64,000 nt of DNA from Novosphingobium sp. (lineage in GTDB: Bacteria; Pseudomonadota; Alphaproteobacteria; Sphingomonadales; Sphingomonadaceae). Under the pieces are notes generated by a model. The model was not told the DNA's origin, made no database searches, and was given only the letters and a program-made list of their open reading frames with translations. The stretch covers positions 186,001 through 250,000 of the forward strand of contig JADJYM010000016.1 in the NCBI GenBank assembly GCA_016719755.1, written 5' to 3'. Positions 55,799-64,000 of the stretch are shown piece by piece. Both the position numbers and the translations under genes were made by a program. Position 1 is the stretch's first letter; each line of letters begins with the position of its first letter.

Positions 55799-56122
55799 AT
55801 GAACCGCAGCGACACCCTTTCCCGCCTGGCCGCGACAATCGCATCGCGGCGCGGCGCCGATCCGGCGACCAGCTGGGTCGCCAAGCTTCACGCGCGCGGA
55901 GTGCCGGTGATCGCCCGCAAGCTGGGCGAGGAGGCGGTTGAAACCGTCGTCGCCGCGCTTTCGGGCAGCCGCGAGGAACTGGTGGGCGAGGCGGCCGACA
56001 CGATCTTTCACCTGCTGGTCCTGCTGGATGCCAAGGGCGTGGCGCTGGACGAAGTGCTGGCCGAGCTTGACCGGCGCGAAGGCACCAGCGGGATCGCCGA
56101 GAAAGCCGCAAGAGGACAGTAA
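55799..56122 (+). CDS. hisE: Phosphoribosyl-ATP diphosphatase
   Basis: 107 aa. TLSRLAATIASRRGADPATSWVAKLHARGVPVIARKLGEEAVETVVAALSG and EELVGEAADTIFHLLVLLDAKGV carry the acidic all-alpha NTP pyrophosphohydrolase core (EE..E..D). Separated from hisF by the PEP-CTERM gene (363 bp); followed directly by the HIT gene. Confidence 0.96.
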   Translation: MNRSDTLSRLAATIASRRGADPATSWVAKLHARGVPVIARKLGEEAVETVVAALSGSREELVGEAADTIFHLLVLLDAKGVALDEVLAELDRREGTSGIAEKAARGQ

Positions 56123-56500
56123 ATGCCGATCGACGCCACCCAGCCCTATGACCCGAACAACGTGTTCGCGAAGATCCTGCGCGGCGAGATCCCGAACCGC
56201 ACCGTCTATGAGGACGAGTGGGCGCTGGCCTTCCACGACATCAACCCGCAGGCCCCGCTGCACGTGCTGGTGATCCCCAAGGGCGCCTATGTCAGCTGGG
56301 ACGACTTCTCGGCCAGGGCCAGCGCCGAGGAAATCGCCGGTTTCGTCCGCGCCGTGGGCCACGTCGCGCGGGAAGCGGGGCTGGTCGAACCGGGCTACCG
56401 CCTGCTCGCCAACATCGGCGGCCACGGCCACCAGGAAGTGCCGCACCTTCACGTCCACCTGTTCGGCGGGCGGCAGATGGGGGCCATGCTGCCGCGGTGA
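56123..56500 (+). CDS. HIT family protein (Hint-like)
   Basis: 125 aa. FAKILRGEIPNRTVYEDEWALAFHDINPQAPLHVLVIPK and the HIT triad HGHQEVPHLHVHLFGGRQMG (HxHxH). Hydrolyses nucleoside phosphoramidates or AMP-linked compounds. ATG follows the hisE stop immediately. Confidence 0.95.
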   Translation: MPIDATQPYDPNNVFAKILRGEIPNRTVYEDEWALAFHDINPQAPLHVLVIPKGAYVSWDDFSARASAEEIAGFVRAVGHVAREAGLVEPGYRLLANIGGHGHQEVPHLHVHLFGGRQMGAMLPR

Positions 56501-56510
56501 GAAGAGGTTT

Positions 56511-56711
56511 TGTCCGCCTTGCGGCGGTGCGGAACGTTCGAGTCTTTTGTTGGGTGCGCTGTCGACATCCGTCGACAGCTTGGCCTGGCCGGCCCACTCC
56601 CCCGGCCCGACCACCCGTTTAAGGTACCCTGTGGGTGGTCGGGCCGGGGGAGTGGGCCGGCCAGGCCAGGACAGGGCGGATGCCCTGTCCGCACCGCCGT
56701 GAGGCGGACAG
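56511..56711. repeat. Modular palindromic element, copy 1 (36-bp perfect hairpin with satellites)
   Basis: Centre: arms 56581-56616 and 56633-56668 are perfectly complementary for 36 bp, loop GTTTAAGGTACCCTGT. Left satellite: GCTGTCGAC-ATCC-GTCGACAGC (56558-56579); right satellite: GGACAGGGC-GGAT-GCCCTGTCC (56669-56690). Outer edges TGTCCGCCTTGCGGCGG (56511) and CCGCCGTGAGGCGGACA (to 56711) are also mutual inverted repeats. The whole lies in the 288-bp gap between HIT and ybgC. The stem would fold in RNA from either strand. Its second copy at 62468 has a different arm sequence but compensating changes. Confidence 0.8.
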
Positions 56712-56788
56712 GAACTCGCCCAGGCCAATCGCGAAGCCGTTTACCGCACTCGACAAGTGACTCCCCCCCCGGCTAAACCCCCTGCCGC

Positions 56789-57247
56789 ATGACGTCGTTT
56801 CCGCCTCCCCCCTCCGGCCTGATCGCCGGAAAGGTCCACCGGTTCGCCGTGCGGGCCTATTTCGAGGATACGGACCTGTCTGGCGTGGTCTATCACGCCA
56901 ATTACCTGCGCTGGTTCGAACGCGCGCGGAGCGACTTTGTCCGGCTGCTGGGGATCGACCAGCGCGCCGCCAATGAAGCAGGCGAAGGCGCCTTTGCCGT
57001 CGCCGATCTTGCGATCCGCTATGCCAGCCCCGCCCGGCTGGACGATGCGGTGCAGATCGAGACGGAATGCGTTGAACTGGGTGCAGCCAGCTGCCGGATG
57101 CACCAGCGCGCCGCGCTGGAGGATGGCAGGCTGCTGGCCGAGGCCACGTTCCGCGTCGGCTTTGTCTCTCCCGAAGGCCGCCCGCGCCGCATGCCCGCGC
57201 CGTGGCGCGCGGCCTTTGCCGAAATCGTTACCGAAGGATCCCGATGA
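56789..57247 (+). CDS. ybgC: Tol-Pal-associated acyl-CoA thioesterase
   Basis: 152 aa. Hotdog fold with FAVRAYFEDTDLSGVVYHANYLRWFERARSDFVRLLGI (catalytic Asp in DTDLSGVVYHANY). First gene of the Tol-Pal operon, coupled to tolQ by ATGA. Hydrolyses acyl-CoA thioesters. Confidence 0.93.
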   Translation: MTSFPPPPSGLIAGKVHRFAVRAYFEDTDLSGVVYHANYLRWFERARSDFVRLLGIDQRAANEAGEGAFAVADLAIRYASPARLDDAVQIETECVELGAASCRMHQRAALEDGRLLAEATFRVGFVSPEGRPRRMPAPWRAAFAEIVTEGSR

Positions 57248-57951
57248 CCCAGCTTGCCCTGATCGCCGCCGCCGCAGGCTCGGCTCCCGCCCACCTCGAC
57301 CCGGTCAAGCTGTTCCTCAGCGCGGATATCGTCGTCCAGGCGGTGATGGCGGGCCTGGTGCTGGCGAGCGTGTGGGTGTGGATGATCATCATCTCGTTCA
57401 TGCTGCGCATGGTCGGCGTTCGCCGCCGCTGCGACGCCTTTGAGCGTGATTTCTGGAAAACCGCCGATTTCGAGGGGCTGCTGGCCGAAAAGGGCAAGGG
57501 CGATTCCCCTTCGGCGCGCGTTGCCTCCGCCGGCCTTGGCGAGTGGAAGCGCTCAACCGCGTCGCGCACGCCCGACCGCGATGGCACCCGCCAGCGGCTG
57601 GCAGGCGCGATGGACAGCGCCATCGCGCAGGAGGCCGAGAGCCTTGCCGAGCGGCTCAATTTCCTGGCCACGGTCGGCTCGGTCGCGCCGTTCGTCGGGC
57701 TGTTCGGGACGGTCTGGGGGATCATGAACAGCTTCTTCCAGATCGGCCAGCAGCAGAACTCTTCGCTGGCGGTGGTCGCTCCGGGCATTTCCGAGGCGCT
57801 GTTCGCCACCGCCATTGGCCTGTTCGCGGCAATCCCGGCGGTGATCGCCTACAACCGCTTCTCGCACAGCGTCGACCGGCTGGAAGCGCGGCTGCAGCGC
57901 TTTGCCGACCGCTTCCACGCCGGGCTGAGCCGCGAGCTGGACGGGAAATAG
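57244..57951 (+). CDS. tolQ: Tol-Pal system proton channel subunit
   Basis: 235 aa. First membrane segment about 28-50, then two close to the end with LNFLATVGSVAPFVGLFGTVWGIMNSFFQI and ATAIGLFAAIPAVIAYNRFSH, the MotA/TolQ/ExbB channel motif. With TolR it uses the proton gradient to energise TolA. ATG overlaps the ybgC stop. Confidence 0.97.
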   Translation: MTQLALIAAAAGSAPAHLDPVKLFLSADIVVQAVMAGLVLASVWVWMIIISFMLRMVGVRRRCDAFERDFWKTADFEGLLAEKGKGDSPSARVASAGLGEWKRSTASRTPDRDGTRQRLAGAMDSAIAQEAESLAERLNFLATVGSVAPFVGLFGTVWGIMNSFFQIGQQQNSSLAVVAPGISEALFATAIGLFAAIPAVIAYNRFSHSVDRLEARLQRFADRFHAGLSRELDGK

Positions 57952-57954
57952 GCC

Positions 57955-58401
<447 letters not shown>

Positions 58402-58410
58402 GCCGCCTGA

Positions 58411-59352
58411 ATGGCCGCAGCCGTCATCCGCAAAGAGGAACTGGCCGGGCTGGCGCTGGCGCTGGGCGCCCACGCCGCGCTGGTCGCGCTGCTGGCGCTC
58501 AACCCGCCCGCGCCGGCGCCCATGCCCCTGCCCGAGCGGATGACCGTCACGATCAGCGACGACGTGGGCCTTACCTCCACCTCGCCCGAACCCAGCGCGA
58601 ACGCGGCTGCGGCCAGCGCGCCTGAACTGGGCGAGCCAGCCCCGCCCGCCGCCGAGCCCGAGCCTGCTCCGGTCCAGCCGAAAGTGCTGCAGCCCCAGCC
58701 CCCTGCGCCAAAACCGCCCGCGCCGAAGCCCCTTCCGCCCAAGCCCGCGCCGCAACCGGTCGTGCAGCCCAGGCCGGTTCCGCCCAAGCCGCAGCCGCGC
58801 CCGGTTCCCAAGGTGGCGCCCGCCCCCGCGCCGCGTCCGGTGGCAAAGGCCCCGCCGCAGCCCGCAGCCCGCCCCGTGGCCAGTCGGCCCGCGGCCACAC
58901 CCGCGCGCACTCCGCCCGCCAAGGCCCCGCCCCGCCCGGCCGGGGCAGACCGGCTTGGCAACGATTTTCTGGAAGGGGTCAGGGGCGCGACCGGCACCGG
59001 CAAGTCCACCAATCCACCCGCCGCCGCGATCGGCCCGGCGGTGAAATCGGCGCTGGCCGGGTCGATCTCGCGCCAGCTCAAGCCGCGCTGGGTCGCCCCG
59101 CAGGGCGCCGAGGCAGAACTGCTCGTCACCGTGCTCGCCTGGGATCTCAATCCCGACGGGACGCTGAATGGCAGCCCGCGCGTCGTCCGCCAGGAAGGCA
59201 TCACCGATGCCAACCGCGCCCAGGCGCAGCGCCATGCCGAACAGGCGATCCGCGCCGTGCGGCTGGCTGCCCCGTTCAATCTTCCGCCGCAGTACTACTC
59301 CGCCTGGAAGCGCGTCAGCGACTTCCGCTTCGACAGGAAATTGTCGCAATGA
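58411..59352 (+). CDS. tolA: Tol-Pal system protein TolA, proline-rich type
   Basis: 313 aa. N-terminal membrane helix (about 10-32), a 130-residue Pro/Lys/Ala linker (PAPKPPAPKPLPPKPAPQPVVQPRP...) in place of the alanine-rich helix of E. coli TolA, then a C-terminal TonB/TolA-like domain from about 205 (ISRQLKPRWVAPQGAEAELLVTVLAWDLNPDGTLNGSPRVVRQEG). Bridges the inner membrane to Pal/outer membrane. Overlaps tolB by four bases. Confidence 0.92.
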   Translation: MAAAVIRKEELAGLALALGAHAALVALLALNPPAPAPMPLPERMTVTISDDVGLTSTSPEPSANAAAASAPELGEPAPPAAEPEPAPVQPKVLQPQPPAPKPPAPKPLPPKPAPQPVVQPRPVPPKPQPRPVPKVAPAPAPRPVAKAPPQPAARPVASRPAATPARTPPAKAPPRPAGADRLGNDFLEGVRGATGTGKSTNPPAAAIGPAVKSALAGSISRQLKPRWVAPQGAEAELLVTVLAWDLNPDGTLNGSPRVVRQEGITDANRAQAQRHAEQAIRAVRLAAPFNLPPQYYSAWKRVSDFRFDRKLSQ

Positions 59353-60728
59353 CCATCCGCCTTCGCACTTTCGCCACGCTTGCGCTGCTGCTGGCAGCCC
59401 CCGCCGCCGCCCAGACCGCCAGCCCGCCTCCCGCAACCCCGCCGCAGAGCACCGAGGAGGGCGGCCTGTCGGGTGCGGTTTCGGATGACAGCGACTGGCA
59501 GAACCTGGGGATCGCGATCCCGGCCTTTGCCACCAATGCCGAAGTGCCAACCCAGACCAGCGCGGGCAATACCACCGCGCTGGGTTTTGCCATGGCCGGG
59601 ATCATCACCGCCAACCTCCAGAACAACGGGCTGTTCAAGCCGACCGGTCCGACCAGCCTGCCGCGTCCCGCGCTGGGCCAGATCCAGGCGCCCGACTATG
59701 GCACCTGGTCGAGCCGCGGCGCGGAAATGCTGGTCCACGGCTTCGTGCGCGCCGAAGCGGGCGGGCAGATCACGGTTGGCTGCTACCTTTACGATGTCGC
59801 CCTGCAACAGAACCTGGCCAAGGCCGGTTGGACCGTGCCGCCCGCCGAATGGCGCCGCGCGGCCCACAAGTGTGCCGACATGGTCTATTCGCGCCTGTCG
59901 GGCGAGAATCCGTTCTTCGACAGCCGGATTGCCTATATCGCCGAGACCGGCCCGAAGGACCGCCGCCTGAAGCGCCTGGCGATCATGGATTCGGACGGCG
60001 CCAACCACCGCTACCTGACCACCGGGCAGACCATTGCCCTGACCCCGCGCTATTCGCCCGACTACAAGTCGATCCTCTATCTCAGCTACTACAACGGCAA
60101 TCCGCGGATCTTCATCTACAACCTGGAAACCAGCAGCCAGCGCCTGCTGCTGCAAAGCCGCGACCCGCTGTTCGCGCCGCGCTGGTCGCCCGATGGCAAG
60201 TGGGTGCTCTATTCGGTGGCCCGCGCCGGCAATACCGACATCTACAAGATGCCCGCGGCCGGAGGCGATCCGGTCAAGCTGACCGATTCGCCGGGAATCG
60301 ACATCGGCGGCAGCTTTTCTCCCGATGGCAGCCGGATCGTGTTCGAAAGCGACCGTTCGGGCAGCCAGCAGGTCTACATCATGAATGCCGACGGCACGGG
60401 GCAGAAGCGGATCAGCTTCTTCGGCGGACGGGCGGCTACGCCCGAATGGAGCCCGCGCGGCGACCAGATCGCCTTTACCCACATCGCGGGCAATTTCCGC
60501 ATTGCGGTAATGGACCCGGGCGGCGCAAATCTGCGTTATCTTACCGATAGTTGGCAGGATGAAGCGCCTACCTGGGCGCCCAACGGCCGGGTCATCCAGT
60601 TCTTCCGCACCGCGCGCGGCAGCGGCAAGACCGGCATCTGGCAGGTCGACCTGACGGGCCGCAACGAGCGCAAGCTGGAAACCCCGGTCGACGGGTCCGA
60701 CCCGGCCTGGGGCCCGCTGCGCCCTTAA
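59349..60728 (+). CDS. tolB: Tol-Pal system periplasmic protein TolB
   Basis: 459 aa with a signal peptide (FATLALLLAAPAAAQ). The N-terminal domain (about 50-190) and the six-bladed WD-like propeller (RYLTTGQTIALTPRYSPDYKSILYLSYYNGNPRIFIYNLETSSQRLLLQS...; SGSQQVYIMNADGTGQKRISFFGGRAATPEWSPRGD) are intact. Binds Pal and TolA. Confidence 0.98.
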   Translation: MTIRLRTFATLALLLAAPAAAQTASPPPATPPQSTEEGGLSGAVSDDSDWQNLGIAIPAFATNAEVPTQTSAGNTTALGFAMAGIITANLQNNGLFKPTGPTSLPRPALGQIQAPDYGTWSSRGAEMLVHGFVRAEAGGQITVGCYLYDVALQQNLAKAGWTVPPAEWRRAAHKCADMVYSRLSGENPFFDSRIAYIAETGPKDRRLKRLAIMDSDGANHRYLTTGQTIALTPRYSPDYKSILYLSYYNGNPRIFIYNLETSSQRLLLQSRDPLFAPRWSPDGKWVLYSVARAGNTDIYKMPAAGGDPVKLTDSPGIDIGGSFSPDGSRIVFESDRSGSQQVYIMNADGTGQKRISFFGGRAATPEWSPRGDQIAFTHIAGNFRIAVMDPGGANLRYLTDSWQDEAPTWAPNGRVIQFFRTARGSGKTGIWQVDLTGRNERKLETPVDGSDPAWGPLRP

Positions 60729-60782
60729 CGAGATTGACTCCGGCCGCGCCACGCTGAAAACTCGCCTTCAAAGGAGATTGCC

Positions 60783-61304
60783 ATGAACGCCTCCCCCCGT
60801 TTTGCCACTCTGGCCGTGATGCTCGCCGGCAGTCTTGCCCTGTCCGCCTGCGCGACCAAGGCGCCCAAGCAACTCCCGCCTGATCCGGGCGCCGGCGTGG
60901 GCACCAACAGTTCGCAAGGCGCAATGCAGGGTGCGGCGCCGGGCAGCCAGGCCGATTTCGTCGCCCAGATGATGGGCCAGGACACGATTTACTTCGATAC
61001 CGACAAGTATAACATCGACGGCGCCGATCAGGCCGCGCTGCAGGCGCAGGCCGCCTGGCTGAACCGCTACCCGGCCAAGCGCATCACTCTTGAAGGGCAC
61101 TGCGACGAGCGCGGCACCCGCGAATACAACCTTGCCCTGGGCGAGCGCCGCGCCAATGCGGCCAAGAACTATCTTGCCAGCCTGGGGGTTGATCCAGCGC
61201 GGATCACCACGGTGTCTTATGGCAAGGAACGCCCGGTCGCGCTCGAATCGACCGAGGAAGCCTGGGCGCGCAACCGCCGCGCGGTGACCGTCACGATCGA
61301 CTGA
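60783..61304 (+). CDS. pal: Peptidoglycan-associated lipoprotein
   Basis: 173 aa. Lipobox LSAC (Cys near 22), a linker, then an OmpA-like peptidoglycan-binding domain with TIYFDTDKYNIDGADQAALQAQAAWLNRYPAKRITLEGHCDERGTREYNLALGERRANAAKNYLASLGVDPARI. Anchors the outer membrane to peptidoglycan. AAGGAG five bases before the ATG. Last gene of the operon; a rho-independent terminator follows. Confidence 0.98.
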   Translation: MNASPRFATLAVMLAGSLALSACATKAPKQLPPDPGAGVGTNSSQGAMQGAAPGSQADFVAQMMGQDTIYFDTDKYNIDGADQAALQAQAAWLNRYPAKRITLEGHCDERGTREYNLALGERRANAAKNYLASLGVDPARITTVSYGKERPVALESTEEAWARNRRAVTVTID

Positions 61305-61328
61305 TCGGCCCCACCGGGTTCAAGATTC

Positions 61329-61362
61329 CGCCCTCCGGGCTGCGGCCCGGAGGGCGATTTTG
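61329..61362 (+). terminator. Rho-independent terminator after pal
   Basis: CGCCCTCCGGG (61329-61339), loop CTGCGG, CCCGGAGGGCG (61346-61356), followed by ATTTTG: 11-bp perfect stem with a short T-run, 25 bp past the pal stop. Confidence 0.9.
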
Positions 61363-61436
61363 TGCGAGGTTGACGCGGTTGCTCCCAAGCCGCGCGCGAT
61401 GACGCGCTGCGGCCCGGACACCTGTGCGGGGATAGC

Positions 61437-61521
61437 TGGTGCGGACGGTGGGACTCGAACCCACACGATCAGGGATCAGGGGATTTTAAGTCCCCGGCGT
61501 CTACCATTCCGCCACGTCCGC
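61437..61521 (-). tRNA. tRNA-Leu (anticodon UAA)
   Basis: Cloverleaf is complete on the minus strand: acceptor GCGGACG (starts 61521) pairs with CGTCCGC, D-arm GTGGCGGAATGGTAGACGC, anticodon stem GGGGA-CTTAAAA-TCCCC with anticodon TAA, a long variable arm (TGATCCCTGATCG) as in type II tRNAs, T-arm GTGGGTTCGAGTCCCAC, discriminator A and encoded CCA. 85 nt. Lies between pal and ihfB, on the ihfB strand. Confidence 0.96.
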
Positions 61522-61606
61522 GAGCGGGCGCACAAAGGCCCCGGACGCCTTGGACCGGCGACCGGAGCTTTGCAACAGTCTGCGCGGCCGATCCGGCCCC
61601 GCGTAC

Positions 61607-61888
61607 TCAGTCGGAGTTGAGCCGGGCGCGCATTTCCTTGCCCGGCTTGAAATAGGGCACACGCTTGCCCGGCACCTCAACCGTTTCGCCGGTCCGGGGA
61701 TTGCGCCCCCGGCGGCCTTCGCGTTCCCGTGTGGAAAATGCTCCGAAACCACGCAGCTCGACACGCCCCCCGCGTGCCAGGCGCTGGGCGATCTCGTCGA
61801 AAAAGGTCGTTACCACCTTTTCGATTTCCTCTGCACGCATGCCCGGATTCTCCCGCGCAAGCGCCTGCAGCAATTCAGACCTGATCAT
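61607..61888 (-). CDS. ihfB: Integration host factor subunit beta
   Basis: 93 aa. [90 protein letters not shown] has the RNPRTGE arm that bends DNA. Partner of IhfA. rpsA, usually upstream, is not here. Start at 61888 (MIRSELL); AGAAAGG upstream. Confidence 0.96.
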   Translation of the reverse strand: MIRSELLQALARENPGMRAEEIEKVVTTFFDEIAQRLARGGRVELRGFGAFSTREREGRRGRNPRTGETVEVPGKRVPYFKPGKEMRARLNSD

Positions 61889-61901
61889 CGCACGCCTTTC
61901 T

Positions 61902-61919
61902 CCGGACATCAAAGTCCGG
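61902..61919 (-). promoter_or_regulatory. Leader hairpin of ihfB
   Basis: CCGGAC (61902-61907), loop ATCAAA, GTCCGG (61914-61919): perfect 6-bp stem 13 bp ahead of the ihfB start. It could mask or space the ribosome site. The stretch 61920-62084 holds no gene and no further structure that I can name. Confidence 0.3.
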
Positions 61920-62084
61920 CCCCCCTGCTGGAATAAACGCGCGGCGCAGCTTTCGACCCGGTACAAGCGGCACTGCCCCGCTTCATTGCCAGAGCGGGAA
62001 GTCCCGCGCAATGTCTAATTTCCGCGCGTTTCGGGACGAAACCTGGGAAAAAATTCAGGCACACGGACTTGCGTCGGCGGCCCT

Positions 62085-62426
62085 TCAGCCCTGTGCGAAC
62101 AGGTCCGCTTCGGCCAGGCCCAGCCGGGCGATCCGGGCACGGATCGCGGGCCATTCCACGTCAAGGAACCGTTCGCGCTCGCTGCGGCGAAGCCGGTCCG
62201 CCGCGCCGCGCGCAACGAACATGCCGACGCCGCGCTGGACCTCCACCAGGCCATCAAGCTGGAACTGCTGGTAGGCCTTGGCCACGGTCAGCGGATTGGC
62301 CCCCTGCTCGGCCGCGAAAGCGCGTACCGAAGGCAGCATCGCCCCATCGGGATAGGTGCCATCGATGATCGCACCGGCGATGTGATCGCGAAGCTTGAGA
62401 TAGACGGGCTTGCTGCTGTCGGGCAT
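62085..62426 (-). CDS. GntR family (YtrA-type) transcriptional regulator
   Basis: 113 aa. Winged helix KPVYLKLRDHIAGAIIDGTYPDGAMLPSVRAFAAEQGANPLTVAKAYQQFQLDGLVEVQRGVGMFVARGA, then a short helical tail (RLRRSERERFLDVEWPAIRARIARLGL) instead of a ligand domain, as in YtrA regulators that control ABC exporters. Start at 62426. The target is not adjacent. Divergent from the peptide transporter with the palindromic element between. Confidence 0.85.
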   Translation of the reverse strand: MPDSSKPVYLKLRDHIAGAIIDGTYPDGAMLPSVRAFAAEQGANPLTVAKAYQQFQLDGLVEVQRGVGMFVARGAADRLRRSERERFLDVEWPAIRARIARLGLAEADLFAQG

Positions 62427-62467
62427 GGTGACCCAGTGCCATAATACAGCGCAGCACGCAAGCGTGT

Positions 62468-62620
62468 TGGCCGCCTTGCGGCGATGCGGACAGGCCGTCC
62501 GGCCTGTCCTTGCAGCACCAGCCCGCTCCCCCGGCCCGACCACCCACAGGGTACCTTAAATGGGCGGTCGGGCCGGGGGAGCGGGCTGGTGCTGCAAGCC
62601 AATCGCGGAGGCGATTGGCT
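62468..62620. repeat. Modular palindromic element, copy 2
   Basis: Fills the middle of the 370-bp gap between the GntR gene and the peptide transporter. Central arms 62509-62545 and 62562-62598 pair for 37 bp with one A-C mismatch; loop ACAGGGTACCTTAAAT is the inverse complement of copy 1's loop at 15 of 16 positions. Satellites: GGACAGGCC-GTCC-GGCCTGTCC (62488-62509) and AGCCAATCGC-GGAG-GCGATTGGCT (62597-62620). Left edge GCCGCCTTGCGGCG. The remaining bases, 62621-62796, show no gene or motif. Confidence 0.8.
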
Positions 62621-62796
62621 CACCAGACAAAGAACCCATCTCGCAACCACACAAGGCGGACTGGGACTCTCTGCCGCGCAACAAAGGAACAATTGCAACG
62701 AATTTCCCTTCACAGCGGCGAAATCGGCACTAGTCTTTGGCGTCATTCGGAGCGCCCCGGAAGGCGGGCGCCCATCTGCCTTTTCGGGGAGCTTAC

Positions 62797-64000
62797 ATGA
62801 AGGACCTGGCGCTTTGGAACGAGGGTGACTGGATCGCGGCAATCGCGGTCGTCGTGCTCGGCGTGTTTCTTGCCATCGGGGCGAAGATCGCGATCCAGAA
62901 AGAACCCGAATTCGCGGGCCATCCCAAGGGCCTGTACATGCTGTTCTTCGCCGAAATGTGGGAGCGTTTCTCCTACTACGGCATGCGCGCGCTGCTGATT
63001 TTCTACCTGACCAAGCACTGGCTGTTCAGCGATGGCAACGCCAACCTGATCTACGGCGCCTATACCAGCCTGGTCTATATCACCCCCGTGCTGGGCGGCT
63101 ATCTGGCCGACCGCTATCTGGGGCAGCGCAAGGCGGTGCTGTTTGGCGGCCTGCTGCTTGCCGTGGGCCACAGCCTGATGGCGGTGGAAGGCAATGGCGG
63201 GCAGACCGATCCGGCGCTCAACGTGTTCTGGGCGGCGCTGGCCTTCATCATCGTCGGCTCGGGCTTCCTCAAGGCCAATATCTCGGTGATGGTCGGCCAG
63301 CTCTACAAGCTGACCGACGTGCGCCGCGACGGCGCCTACACGGTGTTCTACATGGGCATCAACGTGGGCGCGGCGATCGGCACGATCCTTGTCGGCTACC
63401 TGGGTGAGACCATCGGCTGGGGCTATGGCTTCGGCCTTGCGGGCATCGGGATGCTGCTTGGGCTGGTTGTTTTCGTACTGGGCAAGAGCGCGCTGAACGG
63501 CGCGGGCGAGGCTCCGGCCCCGCTGGCGAAATCGCGCGAGTTCACGCTTTATGGCATCGGCATCGGCGCGGTCGCGGTGTGCTGGGCGCTGGTCCAGTAC
63601 CAGTCGGTGATCCAGACCCTGCTGGTGATCTCGGGCGTCGGCCTGCTGGGCTATGTCCTGTACGAAACCTTCAAGCTGCCCAAGGAACCGCGCGAGCGGA
63701 TGTTCGCGATCCTGTTCCTGATCAGCCTCAACCCGCTGTTCTGGGGCCTGTTCGAGCAGGCGGGCGGATCGATGAGCCTGTTTACCGACCGCTATGTCGA
63801 TCGCGGCGCGACCCCGGCCTCGCTGTTCCAGTCGATCAACCCGATCTACATCATCCTGCTCGCCCCGCTGTTCGCCGGGCTGTGGCAATGGCTCGGGCGG
63901 CGCGGCAAGGAGCCTTCGGCCCCGGCCAAGTTCGGTCTGGCGCTGGCGCAGATGGGGCTCGCCAACCTGGTGCTGGTCTGGGGGGCAGAGGCCTTTGGCA
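62797..64000 (+). CDS. POT-family proton-dependent peptide transporter, C-terminus beyond the window
   Basis: 401 codons seen, frame open to base 64000. GHPKGLYMLFFAEMWERFSYYGMRALLIFYLT is the first PTR2 signature (ExxERFxYY), FKANISVMVGQLY follows and FYMGINVGAAIGTILVGYLGE is the second signature. Several membrane segments of the 12-14 expected are visible. Imports di- and tripeptides with protons. AAGGCGGG and GGGGAGC lie upstream; the ATG is at 62797. Confidence 0.92.
   Translation, partial: MKDLALWNEGDWIAAIAVVVLGVFLAIGAKIAIQKEPEFAGHPKGLYMLFFAEMWERFSYYGMRALLIFYLTKHWLFSDGNANLIYGAYTSLVYITPVLGGYLADRYLGQRKAVLFGGLLLAVGHSLMAVEGNGGQTDPALNVFWAALAFIIVGSGFLKANISVMVGQLYKLTDVRRDGAYTVFYMGINVGAAIGTILVGYLGETIGWGYGFGLAGIGMLLGLVVFVLGKSALNGAGEAPAPLAKSREFTLYGIGIGAVAVCWALVQYQSVIQTLLVISGVGLLGYVLYETFKLPKEPRERMFAILFLISLNPLFWGLFEQAGGSMSLFTDRYVDRGATPASLFQSINPIYIILLAPLFAGLWQWLGRRGKEPSAPAKFGLALAQMGLANLVLVWGAEAFG

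Noticed and set aside
62254-62842. Several open frames through the palindrome at 62468-62620.
   Set aside because: The coding signal is produced by the GC-rich repeat itself; frames are mutually overlapping and share no homology with proteins.

Overview
The window is GC-rich, densely coded, typical alphaproteobacterial DNA. Gene content points to Sphingomonadales (Novosphingobium, Sphingobium or Erythrobacteraceae type): a crtY-crtI carotenoid pair, a NepR-like general-stress protein, a his cluster in the order hisB-hisH-hisA-hisF-hisE, an alpha-type SspB, a DUF2585 protein, a TPP-riboswitch-controlled thiC, and a Tol-Pal operon with a proline-rich TolA. The exact genus cannot be fixed from the sequence alone. 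I see no phage, insertion sequence, CRISPR array, rRNA or replication origin.

Layout. 1-6.4 kb: a cut-off thioesterase, a Baeyer-Villiger-type monooxygenase, DUF2585, then crtY-crtI-LOG-like as a translationally coupled operon without crtB, and an orphan NepR-like gene. 7-14.3 kb: pheA followed by a tightly overlapping DUF4129-DUF4350-MoxR-DUF58-SpoIIM-RDD membrane cassette. 14.3-23.7 kb: housekeeping and envelope genes (asparaginase, lipase, ispG, a retropepsin-like protease, two L,D-transpeptidases, MipA/OmpV). 23.7-27.2 kb: an FMO-P450-enoyl-CoA hydratase operon. 27.3-38.3 kb: small membrane and secreted proteins, a catalytically degenerate SRAP paralogue, a trimeric autotransporter, the TPP riboswitch with thiC, a globin with an FNR-type site, a PfkB kinase, a cystatin-like protein, a dipeptidase and a K+ channel. 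38.3-51 kb: dapD, then a catabolic block of CoA transferase, aminoglycoside-phosphotransferase-like protein, alcohol dehydrogenase, three acyl-CoA dehydrogenases, two SDRs, an MFS carrier and an SMP-30 lactonase. 51-56.5 kb: gmk, sspB and the his genes, with a tiny PEP-CTERM gene behind a canonical sigma-54 promoter placed between hisF and hisE. 56.8-61.3 kb: ybgC-tolQRAB-pal. 61.4-64 kb: tRNA-Leu(UAA), ihfB, a GntR/YtrA-type regulator and a cut-off POT peptide transporter.

How it may work together. Three far-apart promoters of the oxygenase and acyl-CoA dehydrogenase genes share a 16-bp palindrome (TTAAnCGnnCGnTTAA), at 27215, 44286 and, with one mismatch, 46783. This suggests one regulator for a dispersed catabolic regulon: terminal or subterminal oxidation by FMO/P450, then dehydrogenation and beta-oxidation-like steps. 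The substrate is unknown, although the P450 is close to the CYP153 alkane-hydroxylase type.

The most unusual non-coding structure is a modular palindrome at 56511-56711 and 62468-62620: a 36-bp hairpin with a 16-nt loop, flanked by 9-10-bp satellite hairpins with 4-nt loops. The arms differ between copies but every difference is compensated in the opposite arm. Relics lie at about 21101 and 52487. A 90-bp almost pure G tract at 50014-50103 destroys the 3' end of an SDR gene and is most likely a sequencing or assembly fault.
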